Below are positions 50,260 through 60,223 of a stretch of 64,000 nt of DNA, piece by piece. The notes under the pieces are model-generated. The model worked only from the letters and a program-made list of their open reading frames with translations, was not told the DNA's origin and ran no database searches. Location of the stretch: NCBI GenBank assembly GCA_011754105.1, contig JAAKDF010000001.1, positions 163,521-227,520 on the forward strand, given 5' to 3'. The position numbers were made by a program, and so were the translations under genes. Position 1 is the first letter of the stretch. Every line of letters starts with the position of its first letter. The DNA comes from Serratia symbiotica. GTDB lineage: Bacteria; Pseudomonadota; Gammaproteobacteria; Enterobacterales; Enterobacteriaceae.

Positions 50260-51735
50260 TCATACCCTCATACGGCGTAACGCCAGCGAGTCTAATAGGC
50301 TACCCATCAAAATGCCCGTCAGACTGAACGCTGCACCGATCTGCAACATCCTCTCTGCCAGACTAGGCACCTGGAACCAGTCCAGATTATCTGCTATCAG
50401 CAACAATAGCCAAAAGCCTAGCAGCGTACAACCTAGTATTAATAACCGCAGCATCAAGCTATAAGCCCTAGGGAACGCCTCACGTGGCATAAAATTACCG
50501 GTCTTTTGAGTATATTCAAGCGTCTTGCGGCAGAGGCCCAGCAATAGCAGGCCAGGTAGGGCGGCGGCGATCGAGAATAAATAGAACAGCGGCCAGCCAT
50601 TGGTCTCGACGAACCAGCCAGCGATCGGGCCAACATAGACACGGCCAACGGCGGAGAACGCGGAAAGCAACGCAAATTGTGTGGTAGAAAATGATCGATT
50701 GCATAGAGTCATCAACAGCGTGACGAACGCCGCAGTACCCATACCGCCGCACAGATGTTCCAGGAAGAGGGCAATGCCCATGGTGAAGATGTTTTTGTCG
50801 GTCACCGCAAGAACCCAGTAGCCGAGGTTAGAAACTACCTGTAGGATACCGAACAGCATCAGAGAGCGGAACAGGCTTATCTGTTGTATTAGCACGCCAC
50901 CAAATAACGCACCGCCGATAGTAGCGAGCAGGCCAAGAGTCTTATTCACCAGACCCACTTCACTTGCATTGAAACCCACGCCTCGGATCAGGAAAGTAGT
51001 ACTCAGGCTACCGGCGAAGGCATCGCCCATTTTGTACGTCAAGATAAGCAGCAGGATCAGCCAAGCATTGTTACGTGCAAAGAAATCGCGCAGGGGTGCG
51101 ACCACCGCCTGCTTCATAGTGCGCTGAACCGGGATATTGTTATCCGGTTCCAGTGCCATCAGGGTAGCGGCGATGCCAATCAGCATTAGCCCTGCCATCA
51201 GCCAATAGGTTAGCTGCCAACCAAGATAGCGATCCGCTAGCCACCACGCCAGACCGCCTGAAACCAGCATTGCTAGCCGGTAGCTAAGCACCGATATTGC
51301 TGCGCCGGCACCGCGTTCTTTGGCACTTAGCAGGTCAGTTTTGTAGGCGTCAAAAACAATATCTTGCGATGCGGAACAGAACGCCACCATCACTGCTAGT
51401 GCCGCCAGCCACCCTAAATGCTGTGCTGGCTGCATGAAGCCCATTGCCGCTATTGATGCAACCAGCAGGATTTGGCTAAGCAGTAGCCAACCTCGCCGCC
51501 TCCCCAAGAAAGGAGGGGTGTAGCGATCCATAAAGGGTGCCCAGAGGAATTTAAACACATAGGCTTGACCGACCAGCGAGAAGATTCCGATGGTTTTTAA
51601 ATCGATATTTTCGACAGTCATCCAAGCCTGTAGTGTGCCGGAGGATAATGCCAACGGCACACCCGATGCAAATCCCAGCAGCAGCAGAATAGCATAATTG
51701 CGCTGGGTGAAGATGTTCAAATACTGTTTTAACAT
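50260..51735 (-). CDS. ampG: Muropeptide permease AmpG
   Basis: AmpG imports GlcNAc-anhydroMurNAc peptides for cell-wall recycling. The frame is 491 residues, the E. coli length, with the expected polytopic profile of about 14 spans. Identifying stretches are FASGVPLALSSGTLQAWMTV near residue 22, FLWAPFMDRYTPPFLGRRRG near 65, SASQDIVFDAYKTDLLSAKE near 120 and EHLCGGMGTAAFVTLLMTLC near 340. It follows yajG on the same strand as in E. coli. Retention matches the other peptidoglycan genes in the window. Confidence 0.95.
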   Translation of the reverse strand: MLKQYLNIFTQRNYAILLLLGFASGVPLALSSGTLQAWMTVENIDLKTIGIFSLVGQAYVFKFLWAPFMDRYTPPFLGRRRGWLLLSQILLVASIAAMGFMQPAQHLGWLAALAVMVAFCSASQDIVFDAYKTDLLSAKERGAGAAISVLSYRLAMLVSGGLAWWLADRYLGWQLTYWLMAGLMLIGIAATLMALEPDNNIPVQRTMKQAVVAPLRDFFARNNAWLILLLILTYKMGDAFAGSLSTTFLIRGVGFNASEVGLVNKTLGLLATIGGALFGGVLIQQISLFRSLMLFGILQVVSNLGYWVLAVTDKNIFTMGIALFLEHLCGGMGTAAFVTLLMTLCNRSFSTTQFALLSAFSAVGRVYVGPIAGWFVETNGWPLFYLFSIAAALPGLLLLGLCRKTLEYTQKTGNFMPREAFPRAYSLMLRLLILGCTLLGFWLLLLIADNLDWFQVPSLAERMLQIGAAFSLTGILMGSLLDSLALRRMRV

Positions 51736-51794
51736 GAGTTCCCGGTCTGTATCCTTAGGTTATTATCCGCGCGGCATAGGGTAGTATTGTCGGA

Positions 51795-52373
51795 TTAGTA
51801 TGCATTTTTCTGGATAAAGTCGTTGATGATAGTATCTTGCGCCATATTAGCGATGACAACTCCGAGCATACTATTGACTGCACTGGTGATTTTCTCGTTA
51901 GTGGCGGTGAAAGCGCCTTGCACGTTATAGGTGGATCGGTAGTTTTTTACCTGTTTGTTGCCGTTCTTAGCCTGGGCGATAACCGAAATATTAGCTTTGG
52001 TAGTGATGTTGTAGCGCAGATTGCCTTCGGATACATCGGCATACAGATTATTGACCACGATTTTCAGATTAACTACGCCAGCGTTTCCGATCATATAGCC
52101 ACGGGCGTTCATCTGTTTTTCTAGCAATTCCTGTAACAAAAAACGCAGATCGCAAGTTGGTCTCAAGGTCACCAATTGGCCATTGCGGTTCACTGTGGCC
52201 AGCGCTTGATCCTGGCGCTGATCCGCGCCATTGATGCTGATGGTAACGCTTTGCAGGTTGGGAACTTGTTGCGGCAACACGATCTTCGGCGTCACGTTTA
52301 GCGTATTGCTGCTAGACGAACAACCTAACATTAGCAGTGCGCCTAGCAATGGAAGACAAAGTTTATTTAACAT
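51795..52373 (-). CDS. yajG: Lipoprotein YajG
   Basis: This is an outer membrane or periplasmic lipoprotein of unknown role. The open frame reaches 52478, but ATG 52373 (MLNKLCLPLLGALLMLGC) gives the E. coli-like 192 residues with a signal peptide and lipobox LMLGC, Cys18. Conserved stretches are LPQQVPNLQSVTISINGADQ and RPTCDLRFLLQELLEKQMNA. It lies 59 bases upstream of ampG. An IS copy starts 130 bp upstream of its start. Confidence 0.92.
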   Translation of the reverse strand: MLNKLCLPLLGALLMLGCSSSSNTLNVTPKIVLPQQVPNLQSVTISINGADQRQDQALATVNRNGQLVTLRPTCDLRFLLQELLEKQMNARGYMIGNAGVVNLKIVVNNLYADVSEGNLRYNITTKANISVIAQAKNGNKQVKNYRSTYNVQGAFTATNEKITSAVNSMLGVVIANMAQDTIINDFIQKNAY

Positions 52374-52504
52374 GGTTACTGTCTCATTCTTATTTTCGAC
52401 GGATTTAGCCATAATCAGAGCAGCATAGTGCTGATACCATAGCATTATCGCTGCTTGGTAACAGCGCATAATGTGCATGAGTAATAAATTTTTATTTATT
52501 ACTT

Positions 52505-53370
52505 GGATTTGTTGAATAATTTAGATTTGGAATTAAGAGTCCCCTGAATGGGTATCTTTCAGGCAACGCGTATACTTTCTGGCATACCGGCTAGCGTTAT
52601 CTTTTTTAATGCACAGATCATGGCCATAGCCTCTGCAACTTGTGCATCATAATCTCGCAGCGAAAGGTGACCTCCACATATCCGCTTCTGGGAGGTATTA
52701 AAGCCCTGATCTTCTTGCGCTTTAACTCATTATAGCTCACTAGCCTATTAAAAGCCCTATCCGCCGAGGCGGCTTTAATTTTACGGTACGTCTGACGGAT
52801 GAGACCTGATAAGGCTTCCGTATTGGTGACATTGCTTAAGGAAAGATCAGCATAGATGACATCATGTGTCTCTATCTCTACGGCCAAATGCATTTTTCGC
52901 CAGATCCGCCGTTTCCCTGACCGTGTTTTATAGCGAGGTGCGCAATTTCACCCGGCGTTGGAGTTTTAAACGGGACATTGACAGACTTCGCCCGCTTACT
53001 GATGCAGGTGTAGTCCTGGTAGTTCAACGGCACTTTCATCAGTGTGAAAATGGAATCGACGAAGCCATGGAGTGCGCGAAGTGTCAGGCCAAAAATCTGT
53101 TTCAGCATCAAGACGCGGGTCATTAACATGCCATATTGGAATAATGTTGTGTGCGATCACGCAGAGAAGGTTTTGCCTCGCAGTACCAGGCGTGAAGTGC
53201 CGTTTTATCTAGACATAAAGTGAGTGAACCCCGAGTGGTAAGGGCGTTGTTGTAATCATTCCCGTTGGTGATCTTGAACTTTTGCTTGGCCACGCCATGT
53301 CGCTATTTTTACAGCAGAAAAGTGATCTGATCTTCGTAGCGGACAAATGTTCGATTTATTCAACAACGCC
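52505..53370 (-). mobile_element. IS903-like element, internally deleted (copy 8)
   Basis: Ends GGATTTGTTGAATAATTT (52505) and GATTTATTCAACAACGCC (53370) are present. Fragments on the minus strand: TRVLMLKQIFGLTLRALHGF, KVPLNYQDYTCISKRAKSVN, then a deletion joining EIAHLAI to KHGQG, then HLAVEIETHDVIYADLSLSN and RRKKIRALIPPRSG; a further loss removes much of the C-terminal third. The EIAHLAI/KHGQ junction is identical to copy 11. Confidence 0.92.
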
Positions 53371-53379
53371 CCTTCTACG

Positions 53380-53807
53380 TTAAACCACAATTTGCTGTAG
53401 ATATAGATCTACCTTGATGTTTTCCTTATTGACAATCTGATATAGGTTGAGCACCGAAGAATCGAGAAGCTGTAATCCATCGCCAGGCGTACGGCACTAC
53501 TGGCGTAGCCTTTGCCTTGGTGCGTCGGATCAATGATAATCTAGAATTCTGCACGGCGGTGGATGTGATTGATTTCCACCAGTTTAACCAACCCAACTTT
53601 GCTGCTTTGGTGTTCGATGATAAAACGCCGTTCGCTCTGATCGTGGATGTGTTTGTTATAGAGATCGAAAAGCTCCATAAAGTCTTCATAGGGTTCTTTA
53701 AACCAATAACGAATCACACTGTCTTTATTTTCCATCTGGTGGACGAACGCCAAATTATCTAGTTCCAATAGGCGTACTCTGACGCTAGTAGAGCTGGATA
53801 TCTGTAT
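53380..53807 (-). pseudogene. speG: Spermidine N-acetyltransferase SpeG, broken
   Basis: SpeG acetylates spermidine. The start codon is now ATA (53807). The minus strand reads [79 protein letters not shown], a [43 protein letters not shown]. The acetyl-CoA loop remains but the frame is interrupted and the C-terminal ~50 residues are lost beside the IS end. Confidence 0.9.
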
Positions 53808-53887
53808 TCCTCTTTAATCATGAAATTCTACATAGTACAACTTCATGGAACGACTTATGGCGAAAAATATGGGGCAGGTTGCCGCGT

Positions 53888-54526
53888 TTAGTCAGCGGCA
53901 TGTCTTGGTGCTGGTAGATACTCACCGTCCAGCCAGGCGGCGTTTTCACGCATCACCAGCCGACCAGTGACAAACCAATTCACCACCAATGGATAAAGGT
54001 TGTGTTCCTTAGCCTGTACCCGCGCGATCACATCATCTTCTTCGTCACCGGGGACGATAGGAACCTTGTCCTGTAGGATCACCGGTCCGCCGTCGAGCTG
54101 TTCGGTCACGAAATGCACCGAGGTGCCGTGTTCGCTATCGCCATTGTCTATAGCCTGACGGTGGGTATGTAGCCCAGGGTATTTTGGCAATAAGGACGGG
54201 TGGATATTCAGCATGCGGCCAGCATAGCGCTGTACGAACGGCGGGCTGAGGATACGCATATAACCAGCCAGTACTACCAGATCAGGCTGATATTGGTCGA
54301 TGTCGTCGGCCAATGATGCGTCGAACGCCGCGCGATCCTGGTAAGCGTTGGCATCCAGCGCCAAAGCGGCAATACCTGCTGCTTTGGCGCGCTCAAGACC
54401 ATAAGCCTGCGCCTTATTGCTGAATACTGCCACGATCTTGGCACTGATCTGCCCCAGTTGGCAAGCATCAATAAGTGCCTGGAGATTGCTCCCTTGACCA
54501 GAAACCAACACCACGATTTTTTTCAT
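53888..54526 (-). CDS. purN: Phosphoribosylglycinamide formyltransferase PurN
   Basis: PurN transfers formyl from 10-formyl-THF to GAR in purine synthesis. The frame is 212 residues, the E. coli length. Landmarks: [18 protein letters not shown] at the N-terminus, [17 protein letters not shown] near 85, catalytic Asn106 and His108 in [20 protein letters not shown], and Asp144 in the [14 protein letters not shown] region. It overlaps purM by 4 bases and is translationally coupled to it. Confidence 0.96.
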   Translation of the reverse strand: MKKIVVLVSGQGSNLQALIDACQLGQISAKIVAVFSNKAQAYGLERAKAAGIAALALDANAYQDRAAFDASLADDIDQYQPDLVVLAGYMRILSPPFVQRYAGRMLNIHPSLLPKYPGLHTHRQAIDNGDSEHGTSVHFVTEQLDGGPVILQDKVPIVPGDEEDDVIARVQAKEHNLYPLVVNWFVTGRLVMRENAAWLDGEYLPAPRHAAD

Positions 54527-55563
54527 CCGTTGATGATCACCTGTTGCTCGCTAGCTGATGCGGTCAGTTTACCGATCTTCCACGCATTTTCTCCTGTTGC
54601 ATTTAGCAACTCGAGGGCGGCTTCCACCTCGGATTCCGGCAGGGCAATAACCATGCCCACGCCGCAGTTGAAAGTACGATACATCTCGTGGCGGCTGACG
54701 TTGCCGGCCTGCTGTAACCAATGGAAGACTGCTGGCCATTGCCAACTAGATTCGTCGATTACCGCGTGCATTCCTGCTGGCAGAACGCGCGGGATATTTT
54801 CCCAAAAACCGCCACCGGTCAGGTGGGCGATGGCGTGTACCTCGACTATATCAATCATCTCCAGTACCGATTTCACGTAAATTTTGGTTGGGGCTAGTAG
54901 GTGATCCGCCAGCATTTTGCCTGCCAGTAGGGTGGTAGCGGGGTCGGTGTTATTGACTTCTAGGATTTTGCGCACCAATGAGTAGCCGTTAGAGTGTGGG
55001 CCGGAAGCGCCCAGGGCGATTAGGGCATCGCCGGACTGCACCAAGCTGCCGTCAATGATGTTAGATTTCTCGACCACACCTACGCAGAAGCCAGCCAAAT
55101 CATAGTCTGTGCCGTGGTACATGCCCGGCATTTCAGCGGTTTCACCGCCCACTAATGCACAGCCAGATTGCTTGCAACCTTCGGCGATGCCCGTAACCAC
55201 GCTGGCGGCGGTGTCTACGTCTAGTTTGCCGGTGGCATAGTAATCGAGGAAGAACAGCGGCTCAGCGCCCTGGACCACAAGATCGTTCACGCACATGGCA
55301 ACCAGATCTATGCCAATTGTGTCGTGGCGTTTCAGATCCATTGCCAGACGTAGCTTAGTACCTACACCATCAGTACCGGAAACCAGCACCGGTTTGCGGT
55401 ATTTCTGTGGCAATGTACACAGGGCACCAAACCCGCCCAGGACACCCACTACTTCCGGGCGACGGGTCTGTTTAACGACACCTTTGATGCGGTCTACCAA
55501 TGTGTTGCCAGCATCGATATCCACACCTGCGTCTTTATAGCTGAGAGAGGTTTTATCGGTCAC
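54523..55563 (-). CDS. purM: Phosphoribosylformylglycinamidine cyclo-ligase PurM
   Basis: PurM closes FGAM to AIR using ATP. The frame is 346 residues (E. coli 345) and intact. Landmarks: [20 protein letters not shown] at the N-terminus, [20 protein letters not shown] near 64, [20 protein letters not shown] near 92, [13 protein letters not shown] near 137 and [18 protein letters not shown] near 243. It is first in the purMN operon, preceded by a PurR-type palindrome about 90 bases upstream. Confidence 0.96.
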   Translation of the reverse strand: MTDKTSLSYKDAGVDIDAGNTLVDRIKGVVKQTRRPEVVGVLGGFGALCTLPQKYRKPVLVSGTDGVGTKLRLAMDLKRHDTIGIDLVAMCVNDLVVQGAEPLFFLDYYATGKLDVDTAASVVTGIAEGCKQSGCALVGGETAEMPGMYHGTDYDLAGFCVGVVEKSNIIDGSLVQSGDALIALGASGPHSNGYSLVRKILEVNNTDPATTLLAGKMLADHLLAPTKIYVKSVLEMIDIVEVHAIAHLTGGGFWENIPRVLPAGMHAVIDESSWQWPAVFHWLQQAGNVSRHEMYRTFNCGVGMVIALPESEVEAALELLNATGENAWKIGKLTASASEQQVIING

Positions 55564-55648
55564 TGCACGATCCCCACGGCGGTTTGCGGTTTGAAAACGG
55601 TGCTTCCAGTATTGGTGCTGGAATAAGGCTCGGCAATTCTAACAGTGC

Positions 55649-55664
55649 GTGCAAACGTTTGCGA
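55649..55664. promoter_or_regulatory. Predicted PurR operator for purMN
   Basis: The core GCAAACGTTTGC (55651-55662) is a perfect palindrome and matches the PurR consensus ACGCAAACGTTTNCNT. It lies 86-101 bases upstream of purM, where E. coli purMN is PurR-regulated, and 155 bases before the divergent upp remnant. Function depends on purR being retained, which cannot be seen here. Confidence 0.75.
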
Positions 55665-55818
55665 GTGGCTTGTGAGCTGGTTCTGCTTTTAATCCTTTTA
55701 TGTTGGCTATCCAAACTTTTGTTGATCACTGTTGGGCCACGGTGAGTGGGTCTAGCTGCAAAAAGGCGGTATAATTCAGAGATTTTTAGCTATTAGCCAC
55801 CTTTATAGGAGAAAAATA

Positions 55819-56025
55819 ATGAAGGTCATTGAGGCGAAACATCCGCTGGTAAAGCACAAAATTGGCCTGATGCTGGCCACTGGCGGTTCGATGATCCCTA
55901 CCCTCGATCTGCTTAAGAAAGCGGGTTGCAGCAGTATCAAAGTACTGGTATTGTTAGCGGTGCCTGAGGGTGTCGCCGCGTTGGTGACTCGGGCGATAAG
56001 ATATTTGGTACTAAATATAATTTAG
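55819..56025 (+). pseudogene. upp: Uracil phosphoribosyltransferase Upp, two internal deletions
   Basis: The first 17 residues ([17 protein letters not shown]) are joined in frame to the PRPP-loop segment [28 protein letters not shown], normally more than 100 residues later. A second deletion after PEGVAAL jumps to the C-terminus [13 protein letters not shown] in another frame. The ribosome site GGAG and start are intact, so a 68-residue peptide could still be translated, but it lacks most of the fold. Divergent from purMN as in E. coli; uraA is absent. Confidence 0.92.
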
Positions 56026-56296
56026 CCAGCTAAGAGCTTATCCCACTAGGATATTTGATTTGATATTTTAGCTCTGGAAAATTCACTTCATACGGGGTTT
56101 ACTGCCGGAGCTGGGAAGACGATAAGCGTTAGAAAAATAAAAAACCAATAGTCTTGAACCTAAAAGGCAAGATTATCTGGCTCCCCAAATTGGGAGCATC
56201 AAAGAAATGCAGTGGCACTCAATCAGACTGATTCTGGCAATAAAATTTCTTAATGGTAATAAATAAAACAGAAAAAATATTTTTACCACCTTTCCT
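56026..56296. other. Gap between upp and ybjL remnants
   Basis: AT-rich sequence without a recognisable gene. By synteny uraA would follow upp but no UraA-like frame is visible here. Confidence 0.4.
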
Positions 56297-57009
56297 GCGG
56301 CGCTCTGATCGCCTATCTGGGTATCTCCGGCCACAATGCAACGTTCAGCTAACCCGCCAACGTTAATAGCACGTTAGCCATGGCGTAGGTGCCAGCATAG
56401 CTAAATGCAGGTCTGTTGGGCTGAAGTAGATAGATCCTAATGCTGTAGCTTTGGTAGGTAGCGTGCGCCGAAGATTAGGCTTACCAGCCCCATTAGGTAA
56501 GTCAAGGCGTAGTCAAGGCGTAGCCAAGGCTCAAATGATTCTGCGCCGTCAAAAGAGCTGAACTATTGACCATGGTACTACGTAGTGCATCGCCAACGTC
56601 CGCTAGTACCGGCGTTGAAGTCATCGAACCAGCCAGCATGCTATTAGTTAATCAGATCTTCCAGTGGAACATTTTTCCAAGTCCGATGGCGATTATCATT
56701 TCTGAGCCGACAATCACCAGCATCAACATCAAGTAATTTTTGCCATCGCGGAAGAAAATTGAGAAAAAGTTAGGCCCGGCTTCAACGCCCACGCAGAAAA
56801 TAAATAACATAAAGCCGAGATTTCAGCGCTTAGGTATTAATGGCGAAGTGTTGCTGTCCTAGCAGCAAAGAAACCACCACAACACCAATGGAATTTCCGA
56901 GTTGAACGGAATCCAAGCGCACTTTACCGAGGCATAGCACTAGTGCGAGTACCACAAACAGTAACAGGATATAGTTACCGTTTAGCAAAATAACGACGTT
57001 TATATTCAC
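56297..57009 (-). pseudogene. ybjL: AspT/YidE-family transporter YbjL, broken
   Basis: From GTG 57009 the minus strand reads [56 protein letters not shown], a stop, then shifted frames of the [20 protein letters not shown] type and [21 protein letters not shown] deletion of about 350 residues then joins to AYAGTYAMANVLLTLAG near the true C-terminus. The TrkA_C domains are gone. A recognisable inner membrane transporter remnant of unknown substrate. Confidence 0.85.
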
Positions 57010-57322
57010 GGAGGATAACTTATTTTTACCAGTAACTAATTGATATATATTTATCATACTTCAAACTGCCTGTGCGTTAGCTTTCTTTGTTCACCCCAGT
57101 CAATTACTAGTTGTTTTATTAATTAATTATTAATGAAATTTATCCATGAGGCCCTGCACAAAAGCTGTTTAAATTAGTTACCGACCAATTTGTCGCTGCG
57201 TTGCCACCTTGCTGCAACTAGAATTATTTAGGGTATAAGTGACGATAAAAAATAAAATTATTCATAAAACCACGTTATAAATAACTAACATACGGTGGGT
57301 GATTAGAATTACCGATCAGCGG

Positions 57323-57340
57323 AATTTATTCAATAACGCC
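57323..57340. mobile_element. Isolated IS903-like inverted repeat end
   Basis: AATTTATTCAATAACGCC matches the terminal 17-18 bases of the IS copies seen elsewhere, but neither side contains transposase sequence. It is probably the scar of a deleted copy between the ybjL and ybjN blocks. Confidence 0.65.
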
Positions 57341-57890
57341 CTTGAGCAGTGCTCACTATCCTTATATACTTCAACTACGTACCGGTAATCGCGATCTGGC
57401 CGTATCCAAACTAGCTGCAATAATGTGCGCCTACTGGAATAGGCTCTTGGTTTGATATTCAATTAATTATTCGCCATCATAACGATATTCTTACTGGCCA
57501 AATTAGCCCCTAGCCTGCGCAAGACCTGCGTTAATGGCGGTCAACTATGACTGTTGAACCAGTAAAAAAAAGCAAGAATGACCTGTTAATCCGATTTGTA
57601 TCGGCGATAGCCTGTTGGGGCTGGTATCGCCGCAGGTAACCTCATCTTCCATGACATAGAAGATGAGGTTACCTGCGGGTAAGGGGACTAAGATGCATTA
57701 GTATTAAACAGGTGCTACGAGGCAGCGATCTATGGGGTGATGATATCGACGAAATGTCAGCTTTGTAATCTTTTCTCGCCGATAATGATCTCCTTATCAA
57801 CAAATTAGGCAGTATTGATCGTGGCGCATTAGCTTAATATTCCGTAATCTATGCGCCTTTTCGCGTTTTGAATGTTGTGAGGCAGGTTAT
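57341..57890. other. Unassigned region upstream of ybjN
   Basis: About 550 bases. A short plus-strand frame (57352-57420) reads AHYPYILQLRTGNRDLAVSK and suggests former coding DNA that I cannot name; rimK or nfsA would be expected upstream of ybjN but I could not confirm either. The region also holds the perfect hairpin at 57631-57677. Confidence 0.4.
57631..57677. repeat. Perfect 19-bp stem inverted repeat
   Basis: Arms 57631-57649 and 57659-57677 are exact reverse complements around a 9-base loop. No T run follows on either strand. There is no adjacent intact gene end to terminate, so it is either a decayed terminator, a mutational palindrome like the one in tyrB, or a structured element. 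Confidence 0.7.
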
Positions 57891-58370
57891 ATGGATTCAC
57901 TCGTTGTTCCTAATTTGGCGCTGTTGCAGCGCTGGCTGGATCAATCAGGCATTTCTTTTTTTGAATGCAATTCCTGCCAGGCGCTGCACTTGCCGCACAT
58001 GAAAAACTTCGACGGTGTGTTTGATGCTAAGGTCGAACTGGTGGACAACGTGATCTTGTTCTCGGCGTTGGCTGAGGTCAAGCCAAGTACGCTAATCCCC
58101 CTGGTGGCTAATCTAAGCCTGATCAGCGCCAGTTCACTGACCGTCAAGGCGTTTGTCGATATTCAGGATGATAATCTGCCGAAGCTGATCGTTTGCCAGT
58201 CGCTGATCATCGCTGTGGGAGTGACATTGGAGCAGTTCACATACTTTATGAAACAGGGTGAAGAGCAGATCTCAATGGTGATCCTCGAAGCGCGGGAGAA
58301 CGATTTACTGTACATCAGCGACGAAGAAGAAGGCCACTCTGGGGTCGAGTGTCAGCTAGTACTACATTGA
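57891..58370 (+). CDS. ybjN: YbjN family protein
   Basis: YbjN is a cytoplasmic protein with a type III secretion chaperone-like fold; in E. coli altered dosage affects motility and stress genes, but its molecular role is unsettled. The frame is 159 residues (E. coli 158). Conserved stretches: FFECNSCQALHLPHMKNFDG near residue 22, VFDAKVELVDNVILFSALAE, SSLTVKAFVDIQDDNLPKLI near 85 and EQISMVILEAREN near 125. It seems intact. Neighbouring rimK is missing. Confidence 0.93.
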   Translation: MDSLVVPNLALLQRWLDQSGISFFECNSCQALHLPHMKNFDGVFDAKVELVDNVILFSALAEVKPSTLIPLVANLSLISASSLTVKAFVDIQDDNLPKLIVCQSLIIAVGVTLEQFTYFMKQGEEQISMVILEARENDLLYISDEEEGHSGVECQLVLH

Positions 58371-58484
58371 CCACCGCTGTATACCGAGCCTCTTGCTGCT
58401 CCGGCCATCTATAAAAAGAATAAGGATGTAGGGGAGTCTTTGATCAAATTAGGTCAGTAGATAACGGGTCTTGTTAATACTTCA

Positions 58485-59111
58485 TTACGGGAACCACTTG
58501 TCGCTGATGGCTTTGTAGGTGCCGTCGGCCTTGATGTCGTACAGAGGGCTGTTCAGCTTAGTCAGAAATGCTTGATCAGGATTGTTTTTCAGACACTCAT
58601 TCACCACGGAAGTATCGCTGAACACGCTATCAATGCGGCCGCTTTTTAGCTCAAGGATGGAGTTCTGATAGCTATCGAAGGAGACGGTTTTTATCTCCGG
58701 GTACGTGTCTTGTATGTACTTATGGTGGGTAGTACCATTCTCCATGCCAAGCTTTTTACTTGCCAGATCTACCAGCGAGATGAATTTTCTTTTCTCAGTG
58801 ATTACAATAGCATAGTTGGCGTAGTACGGTTGGGTTAATGAAAACCTGCTTGCTGCGCTCCGGCATGATGTACATCCCAGAAATCAGCGCATCGTATTTT
58901 TTAAACTTCAGCACAGCGATCAGGATGTCGAACGCCTGATTGGTGAAAGTGCATTGCGCCTTTATCTGTTTGCACAGCACCTTGACCAAGTTTTCACAGC
59001 GCCTTGACTAAATCGATATCAAAGCTAACTATCTGGTTATTAGAGTCCAGTGACTCGAACGGTGGGTAAATGGCGGAAGTGGCAAAGCGGATGGTATTGG
59101 CTGCGTTGGTT
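58485..59111 (-). pseudogene. artJ: Periplasmic arginine-binding protein ArtJ, broken
   Basis: The minus strand from the IS junction at 59111 reads NAANTIRFATSAIYPPFESL, NNQIVSFDIDLVK, KQIKAQCTFTNQAFDILIAV, KFKKYDALISGMYIMPERSK, then a deletion to MENGTTHHKYIQDTYPEIKT, VFSDTSVVNECLKNNPDQAF and KADGTYKAISDKWFP. The order is that of ArtJ/ArtI-type solute-binding proteins. IS copy 10 replaced the signal peptide, the frame is broken, and ligand-binding segments are missing. The family is certain; ArtJ over ArtI is from sequence resemblance. Confidence 0.87.
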
Positions 59112-59771
59112 AGCGTTATTGAATAAATCGGATTTAGAATAAAGAGTCCCCTGAATGGGCATCTTTCATGCAACGCATACAGTTTCTTGCATACCGGCCA
59201 GCGTCATCTTGTTTAATGCACAGATCATGGCCATAGCCTCTGCAATTTGCTTATCATAATCTTGCAGCGGACAGGTGACCATCAAATAGCTATTGTACTC
59301 TGTACATCGCTGTTTCGGCTATCGAACGTCGGTAGTAGCCTGTCATACTTTTTCTCCGTGTGTTTCTCCGGTAAGGTGCTGGTTTGCCACTGCGTTATTG
59401 GTCTTCATAGTCTGCCGACCAATAACGTGCTCCGCTTCTGGGCGGTATTAACGCCCAGATCTTCTTGCGCCTTAACTTATTATGACTCACTCGCCTATCG
59501 TATGCCCCATCAGCTAAGGCGGCTTTTATTTTACGGTACATCTGGCGGAAGAGACCTGGGAAGTCTTACGTATCTGTGACATTGCTCAAGGAAAGGTCAG
59601 CACAGATGACCTCCCAAAAAGTGAGTGAACCACGAGTGATAAGGGCGTTGTTGTAAGCCTTCTAGTTGGTGATCTTGAACTTTTGCTTGGCCACGCAATT
59701 TCGCTGTTTTGACAGAAGGAGAGTGATCTGATCCTCGTGCCGGCAAAATGTTCGATTTATTTAACAACGCC
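59112..59771 (-). mobile_element. IS903-like element inserted in artJ (copy 10)
   Basis: Ends AGCGTTATTGAATAAATC (59112) and GATTTATTTAACAACGCC (59771) are present. At 660 bp it lacks most of the N-terminal half; the junction near 59617 joins the segment for LTHFL to EVICADLSLSN, a deletion private to this copy. C-terminal transposase fragments are recognisable but frameshifted. Confidence 0.92.
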
Positions 59772-59889
59772 TATGCCGATTTGAAAGTTTTCGATTTACC
59801 CCACCGTTGGAAAAGTCACCTTGCTATAACGGCATCAGCAATGGAATAATGTAGTTTCTTTCCGCGTTGATTCTGTTTACAGGGAATAA

Positions 59890-60223
59890 AAGGTGGAATT
59901 ATAGATTTGTCAGATCGCGCAAAAACGCAGCAATGGCATAAGACGTAATGCGAAATTACACAAATAGCAGGCTGCTGCGGGTTGTAGCTTGGGCGACAAA
60001 TGAAATCAGGTCTGTCAACGTTAATCAGAAGCTATTCCCCAAGTTAACTTGCTGTTTTCACAAAGAAATATCGGCATTACCGAAATAATGCGCCCTTATG
60101 CAGGCGACAACCGTGAGAGCCTGACGGCTTTGCAAGAAAATTTGGGGTTTCGGTTCTGATCTGGCCATGTGGTTATTTTCCCCGCAGCTTTGTCGATAAT
60201 GTAAAAATAACGAGTAAGTTAAG
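59890..60223 (+). promoter_or_regulatory. Likely long 5' UTR of rne with autoregulatory structure
   Basis: E. coli rne has a 361-base structured 5' UTR through which RNase E controls its own mRNA. Here 330 bases of non-coding DNA precede rne. It includes GCAGGCTGCTGCGGGTTGTA followed by CTTGGGCGACA near 59970-59997, which resembles the hairpin 2 region of the E. coli leader. This is an inference from position and recalled sequence. Confidence 0.5.
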
